A DNA stretch of 48,186 nucleotides from Gammaproteobacteria bacterium (GTDB taxonomy: Bacteria > Pseudomonadota > Gammaproteobacteria > Steroidobacterales > Steroidobacteraceae). The DNA lies in assembly GCA_025355445.1 (NCBI GenBank), contig JANXZQ010000524.1:1-48186 (forward strand). Direction: 5' to 3'. Positions 32,589-41,521 of the stretch are shown piece by piece; position 1 is the first letter of the stretch; each line of letters starts with the position of its first letter. The notes under the pieces are model-generated. The model was not told where the DNA came from. It saw only the letters and a list, made by a program, of their open reading frames with translations, and ran no database searches. Made by a program: the position numbers and the translations under genes.

Positions 32589-33548
32589 TCAGCGCGACGT
32601 CAGGGCGCGGCGCAACTCGTCCGGGAGCGAATGTGGCGCCCGCCAGCCCGTTCGCAGGTAGGTGTCCCGAGTGTTCACCACCAACGTCCCGCACAAGCGC
32701 TCGATATCGGCGCGCCGGCCGAGAACTGCGCCCGCCATTCGCAGTAGTGCCGCAGGCATCGGCAACAACCTTGCAGGTCGTCCCATGAGCCGAGCGCACA
32801 ATCGCAATAGCTCGGATGTGGAGATCGCCTCCTCGTCGGCGACCAGGAACGGCTTGCCGACGGTGCCGGGACTCGACAGGCAGGTGATCAGACAATCGCA
32901 GAGATTCCACACGCTGATCAAGCTACGCTGATTGTGGATGGCTCCCAAGGGCAGGGGAATTCCCCTGGCCACCCATCGGATCATGCGTCCGAAGTTTCCG
33001 GGGGCATGTGGTCCATACACCAGGGGCGGACGGACGATGCAAAGCTCCAGCGTCGAATTCGCCGCGGCATTCTCGGCCGCGTGCTCGGCATCCAGTTTGG
33101 TTTGCGAATAGAAGTCATGCGGAGCCGGCGGGCTCGACCCGTCGAAGGCTGAAGTCCCGGAATCGGAGCCGAGCACGCCGATTGAACTCAGCAGAATGAG
33201 CCGCCGCACGCCCAGGCTTCCTGCCGCCGCCGTGAGTTGCGCGACCGCCGAGACATTGACGGACCGGACGCGGCTGGCATCGGCATCATTTCGCGGCGAG
33301 CCGCGATGCGCGATGGCGGCCAAGTGCACTATGGCATCTACGCCATGCAGTGCCTCGCGCCAGTTGGTTTGTGTGATGTCGCTGATTTCGCACAGGTCCA
33401 CGTTGGGGATCATGTCGAAGAGCTCCCGGCGCCGCACCAGCGCGCGCACCGCATGTCCACGTGCCGAAAGCGCGGCGATCAAATGCCGGCCGACGAAGCC
33501 CGTGGCGCCGGTGACAAGGATCAGCGGTAAAGGTGCTTCGTTATTCAG
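32589..33548 (-). CDS. NAD-dependent epimerase/dehydratase, WbpV-like 4-ketoreductase (319 aa), probable CTG start
   Basis: Extended SDR. The nucleotide-binding motif VTGATGFVG lies upstream of any ATG, GTG or TTG: the first such codon (TTG, 33482) would remove it. The reading frame is open back to a TGA about 36 bases upstream of 33548 and holds only CTG candidates. CTG at 33548 overlaps the stop of the GT4 gene as CTGAATAA and yields MNNEAPLPLILVTGATG; CTG 33524, directly before ILVTGATG, is a second option. Catalytic residues are S in LLSSIGV and Y-x3-K in FYSQTK. WbpV-like enzymes reduce UDP-4-keto sugar from WbpM to UDP-QuiNAc/FucNAc; the WbpM-like gene at 47347 would supply it. Confidence 0.82.
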   Translation of the reverse strand: MNNEAPLPLILVTGATGFVGRHLIAALSARGHAVRALVRRRELFDMIPNVDLCEISDITQTNWREALHGVDAIVHLAAIAHRGSPRNDADASRVRSVNVSAVAQLTAAAGSLGVRRLILLSSIGVLGSDSGTSAFDGSSPPAPHDFYSQTKLDAEHAAENAAANSTLELCIVRPPLVYGPHAPGNFGRMIRWVARGIPLPLGAIHNQRSLISVWNLCDCLITCLSSPGTVGKPFLVADEEAISTSELLRLCARLMGRPARLLPMPAALLRMAGAVLGRRADIERLCGTLVVNTRDTYLRTGWRAPHSLPDELRRALTSR

Positions 33549-34776
33549 AGGCGCTCTCAGCGGCGCGCTGAAGAACCTTCAACGAGTCCGATGCCTGGCG
33601 CGTTCGCGAATACAACGGGGCAGACTGTGCGGCTGCCGCGGCAAGGCGTGTGCGCAGTCCGCCATCGCGCGCCAAGGTCAACGCAGCATTCGCCAGCGCG
33701 GCCGCATCCATCGGCGCCACCACGATGCCGCAAGCGCAGCGATCCACGATACTAGAGCCCTCCCCGCGAGGCGCCGCGTAGATTGTCGGCAGACCCACGG
33801 CCATCGCCTCGAATATTTTAGACGGAATCACGCTTTCAAAAACCGGATCAGCCCGCAAATGTACCAGGGAGGCGTCGCAGACCGACCAAAATCGAGGCAT
33901 CGCCGACTTTTCCTGACGCGGCGCGAACACTACATTTTCGAGTTTGCGGGCCCGTGCCTGGGACTCCAATTCCGCTTTCGCCGCGCCCACCCCGACGAAA
34001 AAGAACGTCACTTCGCTGTCCCGCAGGAGTTCGGCCGCATCGAGCACATTCTCGAGCCCGTGCGCCAGTCCAAGAGTTCCGAGGTATCCCACCACGAACC
34101 GGCCCTTGAGCCGAAATTCCGCTTCGATCGCAGAATCGCGCGGCATACCGGGCCGAAATAGTTCGAGGTTGGCGCCGTTGATGACGACGTCGATCTTGGC
34201 CGCACTGATCCCGCGCCTTATGAGGTCGGTCTTGAATGCCGGCGTCAGCGCCAGGATCCTGGTCGAATGACGATACAGAAACAGCTCCAACCGTTCGAGG
34301 GCCCGCAATGCGCGCGCCGCTCCGCCGAGCGCATTGGTGGCCGCGATGCTGGCCGGCCAGAGATCGCGGATCTCGAACACATGCGGCACGCGTCTAAGCA
34401 TTGCGTGCAGTACGCCCGCCATGGGCACAAACAGATGGGGGGAGGTCGAAATGATGACGTCCGGTCGCTTCTCGAACCATGCCGATAGAAATGCCGAGAC
34501 CATGTACGACACATAGTCGAGCGTCCGGCGCACGGTGCCTTCATTGGCGGTGATGTAGGTGACGATCCGAACAACGCGGATGCCGTCGAGCATCTCCACA
34601 GTGCGCAGGGCATTGCGATAGCCTGGAAAGACATTTCCTTCGGGAAAGTTTGGCGCACTGCATAGCACAGTCACCGCATGCCCGGCGGCTACCCACAGTT
34701 TGGCGCGTTCGTAGACGTGAGCCGCCGGAGCAGACGGTTCGGGCAGAAAATGATCGGAGAAGAACAAAATTCGCAT
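33541..34776 (-). CDS. GT4 family glycosyltransferase, WbuB-like (411 aa)
   Basis: The N-terminus MRILFFSDHFLPEPSAPAAHVYERA and the segments SAPNFPEGNVFPGYRN and VFEIRDLWPASIAATNAL are characteristic of the WbuB/WcaI group, whose WbuB member transfers L-FucNAc in E. coli O26. The C-domain has VVINGANLELFRPG, VGYLGTLGLAHGLENVL and a donor loop near FESVIPSKIFEAMAVGLPTIYAAP. ATG 34776 begins the family motif; GTG 34791 would add five residues. It is followed with an 8-bp overlap by the WbpV-like gene, so donor synthesis and transfer of an amino-deoxy sugar are probably paired. Confidence 0.91.
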   Translation of the reverse strand: MRILFFSDHFLPEPSAPAAHVYERAKLWVAAGHAVTVLCSAPNFPEGNVFPGYRNALRTVEMLDGIRVVRIVTYITANEGTVRRTLDYVSYMVSAFLSAWFEKRPDVIISTSPHLFVPMAGVLHAMLRRVPHVFEIRDLWPASIAATNALGGAARALRALERLELFLYRHSTRILALTPAFKTDLIRRGISAAKIDVVINGANLELFRPGMPRDSAIEAEFRLKGRFVVGYLGTLGLAHGLENVLDAAELLRDSEVTFFFVGVGAAKAELESQARARKLENVVFAPRQEKSAMPRFWSVCDASLVHLRADPVFESVIPSKIFEAMAVGLPTIYAAPRGEGSSIVDRCACGIVVAPMDAAALANAALTLARDGGLRTRLAAAAAQSAPLYSRTRQASDSLKVLQRAAESASE

Positions 34777-34968
34777 GGTCGGAGAGTTCACAGAGCGGAA
34801 ACTGCGAGAGGATTGCCGGTTTCGGCCGTATTGTCACGTAGATTGATGATTTCGTCCCATAGCGAGCGGAAGTCACTACAATTATTGTTTATGCATGGTG
34901 AGCACAGAGAAATTCCGGCATTTCCCATCGGCGTTGCGCAGCCCCCTGGCGCCGGACGGCATCCCTAG
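34777..34968. other. divergent intergenic region (192 bp)
   Basis: This separates the minus-strand GT4/epimerase pair from the plus-strand operon starting with the second asnB-like gene and should carry both promoters. On the + strand TACAAT (34877-34882) is a good -10 match, but no convincing -35 lies 16-18 bases upstream; TTGTCA (34831-34836) is a good -35 match that is too far away. No hairpin with a T run and no ops/JUMPstart element were found. Confidence 0.3.
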
Positions 34969-36939
34969 ATGTGCGGCATCGTCGGAGTGCAGGGGGATTT
35001 CCCCGCAGGCCTGCTGAAACGGATGACTGATAGCATCGCGCATCGCGGCCCGGACGGCGAGGGTGAGTTGTGGATTGATGTGCCGAACGAGCCGCGAACG
35101 GGGCTCGGGCACCGGCGGCTCGCCATCATCGATCTTTCCGCCGCCGGCTGTCAGCCCATGGCGCTGCGCTGCCGGGATGCAGTTGCGGACGCCGCCGTGA
35201 CGATGGTGTTCAACGGCGAGATCTACAACTACCGCGAATTGCGTGCCGAACTGACCCAGTCCGGGCATCGGTTCGCGACACAAACCGATTCTGAAGTCTT
35301 GTTGCATCTCTACGAGCGCGACGGGCTGGATATGCTGAGCCGCCTGAACGGGATTTTCGCGCTTGCCATTCATGATGGTCGGACTTCCGGCCGGCCGAAC
35401 GGCGTCGAACGCGGCTCAATATTTCTGGCGCGCGATCAGGCCGGCGTGAAGCCCCTGTATTTTTCCAGCACTCCGCAAGGGTTCTTGTTCGCTTCCGAGA
35501 TCAAGGCGCTTTTGTGCCATTCGGCGATCGATCGCGAGATCGATCCTTTGGCCTTGCACCAAATGCTGGCCTACCTGTGGACGCCGGCGCCGCGCACGAT
35601 GCTGCGCGCGGTGCGAAAGCTGGAGCCTGGCTGCGCGATGCTGGTCCATCGCAAGGGGATCGTAAAACAGTGGCGCTACTATCGCTTGCCCTATGACGGC
35701 CAAACGGATTTGCGGCCGCGCGCGGCTATTGCCGAAGAATTGCAGTCACGGGTGGAGCAGGCCGTCAGGCGTCAACTGGTCGCCGATGTTCCCGTGGGAG
35801 CTTTCTTGTCCGGCGGCCTGGATTCCAGCGCCGTCGTTGCCATGATGCGCCGCGCCTTACCCGATAAAAGAATCCAGTGTTTTTCCATTGGCTTTGACGA
35901 ACATGTCGATGATGAAGGCAATCCCGCGGATCTGCCCTATGCGCGTCGTGTCGCCAAGCATTTGAATGTCGAGCTGGAAGAGATCCGGATCGATGCGACA
36001 TCCATCGATCGCCTCGAGGAAATGGTTGCTCTGCTCGACGAACCTCAAGCCGATCCGGCGCCGATCAATGCGCTGTTCATCGCCGAGCGGGCGCGTGCCA
36101 TGGGTATTCCCGTGCTCCTGTCGGGAGCCGGCGGCGACGACATTTTCAGCGGTTATCGGCGCCATCGCGCGCTGAAATTCGAGCGTTGGTGGGCATGGCT
36201 TCCGCACAGCGTGCGTGCCGCAATTCAATCCGCGGCTGTGGGAGCGGCGATGGGCCGGGGCCGGCGGCAGGGTGGGGTCATCGGGCGGCGCCTGACCAAG
36301 ATGTTTGCTCACGCCGGTGAAGATCCCGAGCGGCGGCTGATCAGCTATTTTTGGTGGAGTCCGGACGCCCTGCGACGAAATTTATATTCGCGGGAATTTG
36401 CGGCGCAAATCGGCGCAGCGGACGCCGCTGAGCCGCTGCTGTCGAGCCTCGCCGAAATTCCCGGCGAACACGCGCCCCTACAGCGCATGCTGTTTTTGGA
36501 AACGCGGCATTTTCTCGCCGACCACAATCTGAACTACACGGATCGGGCCGGTATGGCTGCCGGTGTCGAGGTAAGAGTGCCGCTGCTCGATCTGGATTTG
36601 ATCGATTTTGCGGCCAGGATCCCTTCATCGATGAAGCAGAGCGGTGCCGAAGGCAAGTCGATCTTCAAGGAGGCGATGCGCGGCGTACTGCCGGATGAGG
36701 TGATTTATCGGCCCAAGAGCGGATTCGGGGCACCGCTGCGGCGCTGGCTCAGGCAGGAGTTGCGCGCGCGGGTGGAGGACACATTGGATCCGGCGGTGGT
36801 GCGCCGCCGCGGTTTTTTCGACCCAGGCGCAGTGCGTGCGCTGATCGACGATGACCAGAATGGACGAATTGACGGCAGCTATACGATATTTGCGCTCATT
36901 TGCTTCGAACTGTGGTGTCGTCGATTCATCGATGTTTAA
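34969..36939 (+). CDS. asnB: second AsnB-type glutamine amidotransferase (656 aa)
   Basis: Same family as the gene at 28789 but clearly divergent. It starts MCGIVGVQGDFPAG with nucleophile C2, then SIAHRGPDGEGE and MVFNGEIYNYRELRAEL. The synthetase ATP loop FLSGGLDSSA is near residue 280, with SGAGGDDIFSGYRRHR and NYTDRAGMAAGVEVRVPLLDLDLIDFA downstream. The GAGGDD variant replaces GDGGDE of classical AsnB, as in O-antigen and exopolysaccharide amidotransferases. It heads a plus-strand operon with the bi-domain oxidoreductase and heparinase-like genes. Likely amidation of a uronic-acid-type sugar; two copies suggest two amide sites or different substrates. Confidence 0.92.
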   Translation: MCGIVGVQGDFPAGLLKRMTDSIAHRGPDGEGELWIDVPNEPRTGLGHRRLAIIDLSAAGCQPMALRCRDAVADAAVTMVFNGEIYNYRELRAELTQSGHRFATQTDSEVLLHLYERDGLDMLSRLNGIFALAIHDGRTSGRPNGVERGSIFLARDQAGVKPLYFSSTPQGFLFASEIKALLCHSAIDREIDPLALHQMLAYLWTPAPRTMLRAVRKLEPGCAMLVHRKGIVKQWRYYRLPYDGQTDLRPRAAIAEELQSRVEQAVRRQLVADVPVGAFLSGGLDSSAVVAMMRRALPDKRIQCFSIGFDEHVDDEGNPADLPYARRVAKHLNVELEEIRIDATSIDRLEEMVALLDEPQADPAPINALFIAERARAMGIPVLLSGAGGDDIFSGYRRHRALKFERWWAWLPHSVRAAIQSAAVGAAMGRGRRQGGVIGRRLTKMFAHAGEDPERRLISYFWWSPDALRRNLYSREFAAQIGAADAAEPLLSSLAEIPGEHAPLQRMLFLETRHFLADHNLNYTDRAGMAAGVEVRVPLLDLDLIDFAARIPSSMKQSGAEGKSIFKEAMRGVLPDEVIYRPKSGFGAPLRRWLRQELRARVEDTLDPAVVRRRGFFDPGAVRALIDDDQNGRIDGSYTIFALICFELWCRRFIDV

Positions 36940-36977
36940 ATCGGCGATTGTCATCTGAACCATGAAGCGAAGATTCG

Positions 36978-39110
36978 ATGCAACAACTTCTGCAGTCTCT
37001 GGCCGACGGACGAATCGTCCTGGAAGAGATACCCGCCCCCAGCCCCTCATCGTCCGCAATATTGATTCGAACCTCGCGGTCGCTGATCTCCTCCGGCACC
37101 GAGCGCATGTTGGTCGAGTTCGGCCGCGCCAACTGGATTGAGAAAATCCGCCAGCAGCCGGAGAAGGTGCATCAGGTATTGGACAAAATGCGCACCGACG
37201 GTGTGCTCTCCACGCTCGAAGCCGTGCGCAGCAAGCTCGATCAACCGATCCCTCTCGGCTATTGCAACGTTGGCAGTGTCGTCGAGGTCGGCGCGGGTGC
37301 GCCGGAATTTACCGTGGGCGAGCGCGTCGTTTCCAACGGCAGCCATGCGGAATTCGTGGCCGTCGGGCACAACCTCTGCGCGCACGTTCCAGAGGGTGTC
37401 AGCGACGATGAGGCGGCCTTTGTCCCGCTCGCGGCGATTGCGTTGCAAGGATTGCGTTTGGCCGGCCCCGCGATCGGCGAACGTTTCTGCGTCATCGGCC
37501 TGGGCCTCATCGGATTGATCGCCGTTCAGCTTCTGCGCGCCAACGGCTGCAAGGTGCTGGGTGTGGATCCGGATCCGGCGAAATCCGCGCTCGCGGCGGC
37601 ATTCGGCGCCGACGTGGTCGATGTGGGCGCCGGTGAAGATGTACTGAAGGCCGCCGAGCTTGTTACGCGGGGACAGGGCATCGATGCGGTGCTGATTACG
37701 GCTGCGACCGACAGCAACGAACCCGTACAGCAGGCGGCGCGGATGTGCCGCCAGCGCGGACGGATCGTTCTGATTGGGGTTACGGGACTCGAATTGAATC
37801 GCGCAGACTTCTACAAGAAAGAGATCTCCTTCCAAGTGTCGTGTTCCTACGGCCCCGGGCGTTATGACGAGGTATACGAGGGGCGCGGGATCGATTACCC
37901 GTACGGCCTGGTGCGCTGGACCGAACAGAGAAACTTTCAGGCCGTTTTGCAATTGATGGAATCCGGACAGTTGAATGTGCGGACGCTGATCAGTCATCGA
38001 TTTGCGTTCGGCGCGGCCGGCGCGGCCTATGACTTGCTGGCCGATCGAGCGCAGTCCTCGCTGGGAATAGTGCTCGAATACAAGCAGGGGGCCGATGCAC
38101 CGGTCATCGTGCGCAAATTGCCATTGCGGACGGCGCCTTCGGACTCACACGTGGCGAGTCCGGCGGCGGCATTTGTCGGTGCCGGAAATTACGCGGGAAG
38201 AATTCTAATTCCTGCATTTCGGGCCGGCGGCGCGCGACTCTTCGCCGTGACGTCGGCAAACGGGATAAACGCTGCGCGCTACGGGCGCAAATACCAATTC
38301 GAGTCCGCTTCCACGGAGGTGGACGGCGTACTTGCAGCGCCGGAGGTCGATTTTGTCGTGATCGCGACTCGCCATGATTCCCATGCGCAATTCGTGCAGC
38401 GAGCACTTGCGGCGGGCAAGCATGTATTTGTCGAAAAGCCGTTGGCGCTGGTTCAATCCGACGTCGACGTCATCGAGTCCCTGCTTCGCGCCGACGGGCG
38501 GCAAACGCGGATGCTCATGATTGGCTTCAATCGACGATTCGCGCCGCTGGCGTTGCGAATGAAGAGCTTGCTCGGCGCAGTCCGTGAGCCCAAGACCTTC
38601 GTAATTACCGTCAACGCGGGCGCGGCTCCGGCCGGACACTGGACCGTCGAGTCTGCCGGGGGTGGACGTATCATCGGCGAGGCTTGTCATTTCGTTGATT
38701 TGCTGCGATTCCTCGCCGGGTGCCCGATTACGGGCAGCGTGGCGCGCCGTACGGGGAGTGAGGGTGCAAATTCTCATGACCCTTCGGTATGCATTACATT
38801 GAGTTTTGCCGACGGCTCGCTGGGTACGATTCACTATGCAACGGGGGGTCACGCCTCTTTCCCCAAGGAGCGCGTCGAAGTATTTGCAGGTGGACGGGTA
38901 CTGCAGCTCGACAATTTTCGGCGGTTACGCGCCTTTGGCTGGCCCGGCTTCAAGTCGCAACGATTGTGGCGCCAGGACAAAGGGCAATTCGCCTGCGCTG
39001 CGGCCTTCGTCAGCGCCATCAAGACTGGAGACGTATCGCCGATTCCGCTCGACGAGATTCTCGAAGTGAGCCGCGCGACGATCGCAGTGAGCGAAGCGGC
39101 ACGGCATTGA
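36978..39110 (+). CDS. bi-domain oxidoreductase: zinc-type alcohol dehydrogenase + Gfo/Idh/MocA (710 aa)
   Basis: Two dehydrogenase domains in one chain. Residues 1 to about 365 are an MDR/alcohol dehydrogenase-like domain: SLISSGTERML, PLGYCNVGSVVEVGAG, FVPLAAIALQGLR and the cofactor motif VIGLGLIGLIAVQLL. From about residue 398 a Gfo/Idh/MocA domain follows: FVGAGNYAGRILIPAF, DFVVIATRHDSHAQF and the signature VEKPLAL near residue 487. This fusion is regularly found beside heparinase II/III-like and AsnB genes in exopolysaccharide clusters; its reaction is not established. It ends in a TTGA overlap with the heparinase-like gene. Confidence 0.9.
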   Translation: MQQLLQSLADGRIVLEEIPAPSPSSSAILIRTSRSLISSGTERMLVEFGRANWIEKIRQQPEKVHQVLDKMRTDGVLSTLEAVRSKLDQPIPLGYCNVGSVVEVGAGAPEFTVGERVVSNGSHAEFVAVGHNLCAHVPEGVSDDEAAFVPLAAIALQGLRLAGPAIGERFCVIGLGLIGLIAVQLLRANGCKVLGVDPDPAKSALAAAFGADVVDVGAGEDVLKAAELVTRGQGIDAVLITAATDSNEPVQQAARMCRQRGRIVLIGVTGLELNRADFYKKEISFQVSCSYGPGRYDEVYEGRGIDYPYGLVRWTEQRNFQAVLQLMESGQLNVRTLISHRFAFGAAGAAYDLLADRAQSSLGIVLEYKQGADAPVIVRKLPLRTAPSDSHVASPAAAFVGAGNYAGRILIPAFRAGGARLFAVTSANGINAARYGRKYQFESASTEVDGVLAAPEVDFVVIATRHDSHAQFVQRALAAGKHVFVEKPLALVQSDVDVIESLLRADGRQTRMLMIGFNRRFAPLALRMKSLLGAVREPKTFVITVNAGAAPAGHWTVESAGGGRIIGEACHFVDLLRFLAGCPITGSVARRTGSEGANSHDPSVCITLSFADGSLGTIHYATGGHASFPKERVEVFAGGRVLQLDNFRRLRAFGWPGFKSQRLWRQDKGQFACAAAFVSAIKTGDVSPIPLDEILEVSRATIAVSEAARH

Positions 39111-40741
39111 GCAGCCTCGCCAATTACTTCCATACGCTGCGATATCTGCGTTCGGTCCAGGTCTTTGGACGCGTCGGATACAAGCTGTGGCGGCCGCGGC
39201 CAGACCAACGTCCGGCGCCGGCATTGCGTGCATTGCCCAATCCGTACGCCATGCCGATAAATACACCGGGATCGATGCTTGCGCCCGATGCCTTTCGGCT
39301 CTTGAATCTCGAAGGTAAAATTTCCGAGCCGTCCGATTGGCAGGGTAACGCCCGCTCGCAGTTATGGACGTACAACCTGCACTATTTCGACGATCTGAAC
39401 GCCGCGGACGCATCGTTGCGCCTCACGTGGCATCAACAACTGTTGGCAAGGTGGATCGACGAGAATCCGCCGGGCGTGGGAATCGGCTGGGACCCTTACC
39501 CAGTGTCGCGGCGAATTGTGAATTGGATAAAGTGGTCCCTGCGCGGGAATTTGCCCACGGCCAAGGTGAGGCAAAGTCTGGCCGTGCAAACGCGCTGGCT
39601 GAATCGACGGCTCGAATTCCACCTGCAAGGCAATCATTTGTTCGCCAACGCGAAGGCCTTGGTTCACGCCGGGCTTTTTTTCCAAGGCGAGGAGGCGGAA
39701 CAGTGGCTGCAGCGAGGCCTATCGCTCATGCGCACGGAAATTGGCGAGCAGGTTCTGGCCGACGGCGGCCACTATGAGCGCAGCACCATGTATCACGCCG
39801 CGTTCGTCGAGGACTTGCTGGATACTGTGGGCATCATGCATGCCTATGGGTTGGTGCCCGACCCCGCTTGGAGTGAAACCATCGCGCGCATGGTGGTTTG
39901 GCTCGACGCAATGTCGCACCCCGACTGCGGATTGGCGTTTTTTAACGATGCTGCGTTCGGGATCGCGCCCACTGCCCTGCAATTGCGTGCCTACGCGGCG
40001 CGCCTGAATATTCAGCTCGAGCCAATCGTGCAGGACGGTCTTCTTGAATTGATGCCGAGCGGCTATGTCCGTATCGCGTTGGCGCCATTTTTCGTGATTT
40101 GCGATATCGCCCCGATTGGCCCGGATCATCTGCCGGCCCATGCACATGCGGACACGCTGAGTTTCGAATTGAGTTTCAACGGCAGGCGTGTTTTCGTGAA
40201 TTCCGGAACCTCGGAATATGGCCTGAGCGCCGAACGCCGTCGCCAGCGGGGCACGGCGGCTCATAATACTCTCGTGATCGACGACGAAGACTCGAGCGAG
40301 GTGTGGGCGGGATTTCGCGTGGCTCGGCGGTCGCGTGCCCGCCTCATATCCGCTATAGCCGATAAATCGGCCATGAATGTCCTGGGCGAGCACGATGGTT
40401 ATCGGCGATTGAGCGGTAGGAATCTGCATCGGCGACGCTGGATGCTGAGCGGGGAAGGGTTATTTGTGCAGGATACGGTCGAAGGCCGCTTTCGCACCGC
40501 CAAATGCTATTTTAACCTCCATCCCGAGATTCGCCCGCAGCAACGCCATGGCTCGGACGTTCAACTGAGCGATTCGCAGGGCACGTTGCTCGAGATGAGA
40601 TTTGAAGGCGCCGCCGCGGTCGATATCGTAGATTCGACTTGGCATCCGGAATTTGGCGTTTCTGTGGCCAGTCGTTGCATCGTCGTGAAGCTGGCGGGAG
40701 TTCGCCTGGAAACCTCCATTCGCGTCTGCGCCGAGAATTGA
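39107..40741 (+). CDS. heparinase II/III-like protein without signal peptide (544 aa)
   Basis: An N-terminal alpha-helical toroid (LWTYNLHYFDDLNA, GNHLFANAKALVHAGLFF, DGGHYERSTMYH) is followed by the heparinase II/III beta-sandwich (LPAHAHADTLSFELS, VFVNSGTSEYGL). The start is TTG 39107 in a TTGA overlap; the frame extends further upstream but only into the oxidoreductase. There is no signal peptide, so unlike true lyases it may be cytoplasmic. Homologues paired with the bi-domain oxidoreductase are frequent in polysaccharide operons and may act on lipid-linked or nucleotide sugars; the reaction is unknown. Confidence 0.88.
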   Translation: MSSLANYFHTLRYLRSVQVFGRVGYKLWRPRPDQRPAPALRALPNPYAMPINTPGSMLAPDAFRLLNLEGKISEPSDWQGNARSQLWTYNLHYFDDLNAADASLRLTWHQQLLARWIDENPPGVGIGWDPYPVSRRIVNWIKWSLRGNLPTAKVRQSLAVQTRWLNRRLEFHLQGNHLFANAKALVHAGLFFQGEEAEQWLQRGLSLMRTEIGEQVLADGGHYERSTMYHAAFVEDLLDTVGIMHAYGLVPDPAWSETIARMVVWLDAMSHPDCGLAFFNDAAFGIAPTALQLRAYAARLNIQLEPIVQDGLLELMPSGYVRIALAPFFVICDIAPIGPDHLPAHAHADTLSFELSFNGRRVFVNSGTSEYGLSAERRRQRGTAAHNTLVIDDEDSSEVWAGFRVARRSRARLISAIADKSAMNVLGEHDGYRRLSGRNLHRRRWMLSGEGLFVQDTVEGRFRTAKCYFNLHPEIRPQQRHGSDVQLSDSQGTLLEMRFEGAAAVDIVDSTWHPEFGVSVASRCIVVKLAGVRLETSIRVCAEN

Positions 40742-40774
40742 GGGTCCTATGTTGCAGCATGCAGGGGCGGATGC

Positions 40775-41521
40775 GTGGGGATAGTGTTGAGGGGGTTGGC
40801 CGCGCCGCTGGGCAACCCCCTGTTACTGGCAATTGTTCTCGCAGCGTTAGGGTTGCTGCTATCTCGCGTTCGCCGGCGGCGTGCAGGGGCTTGGCTCGGC
40901 GCCGCGGCCGCCGGCCTCGCATACCTATCGTCGACTGCGCTCGTAGGAAATGCCCTCATTGCGCCATTGGAGCGGCAATATCCGCCCTTTGATCCCGCTC
41001 AGGCAGCCGGAGTGCGCGACATCGTCGTGCTTGGAAGTGGGTATGAGCCTCGCGGCCGCATTCCGGTGACCGGCGCGATCGATGCGGACGGCCTCGCTCG
41101 GGCCGTCGAAGGCCTGCGTCTTGCGGGCTTGCGCCCCGGCTCAAGATTGTTGCTGTCGGGTGGGGCGCCGCCCGGATTCGCGCCCAGTGCTCTGGGGTAT
41201 GCGCAATTGGCTGCTGATTTGGGCGTACAACGGTCTGCGCTGGTCGTGCTCGACCGTGCCCAGGACACCGAGCAGGAAGCACGTGAGGTCGTCGCCGTGC
41301 TGGGGAAAGCCCCGTTCGTTCTCGTCACTTCCGCGTACCACATGCCCAGGGCAATGCAGCTCATGCGGCGTGCGGGAGCCAACCCGGTACCGGCGCCGAC
41401 GGGCCAACTCTCGCGTGGAGAGCGATTCGGTGTACTGCCGGGTTCGCGCGGACTGCGCAGAACAGAAGCCGCCTTGCATGAGTATCTCGGGCTTGCGGCG
41501 ATCCGTTTGCAACTCGACTAA
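40775..41521 (+). CDS. YdcF/ElyC/SanA family protein (248 aa)
   Basis: DUF218-domain protein. Two hydrophobic N-terminal segments (LLLAIVLAALGLLL, AWLGAAAAGLAYLSSTALVG) anchor the domain in the inner membrane. The domain has DIVVLGSGYEPRG, DADGLARAVEGLRLA, LLLSGGAPPG, DTEQEAREV and VTSAYHMPRAMQLMRR. The ElyC group acts in envelope biogenesis and undecaprenyl-phosphate metabolism in E. coli. GTG 40775 has AGGGG seven bases upstream. Within a polysaccharide operon it may balance the polyprenyl-phosphate carrier; this is inference. Confidence 0.89.
   Translation: MGIVLRGLAAPLGNPLLLAIVLAALGLLLSRVRRRRAGAWLGAAAAGLAYLSSTALVGNALIAPLERQYPPFDPAQAAGVRDIVVLGSGYEPRGRIPVTGAIDADGLARAVEGLRLAGLRPGSRLLLSGGAPPGFAPSALGYAQLAADLGVQRSALVVLDRAQDTEQEAREVVAVLGKAPFVLVTSAYHMPRAMQLMRRAGANPVPAPTGQLSRGERFGVLPGSRGLRRTEAALHEYLGLAAIRLQLD

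Noticed and set aside
40411-40420. GAGCGGTAGG, similar to part of an ops/JUMPstart element
   Set aside because: It lies inside the heparinase-like coding region, matches only partly and is not upstream of an operon.
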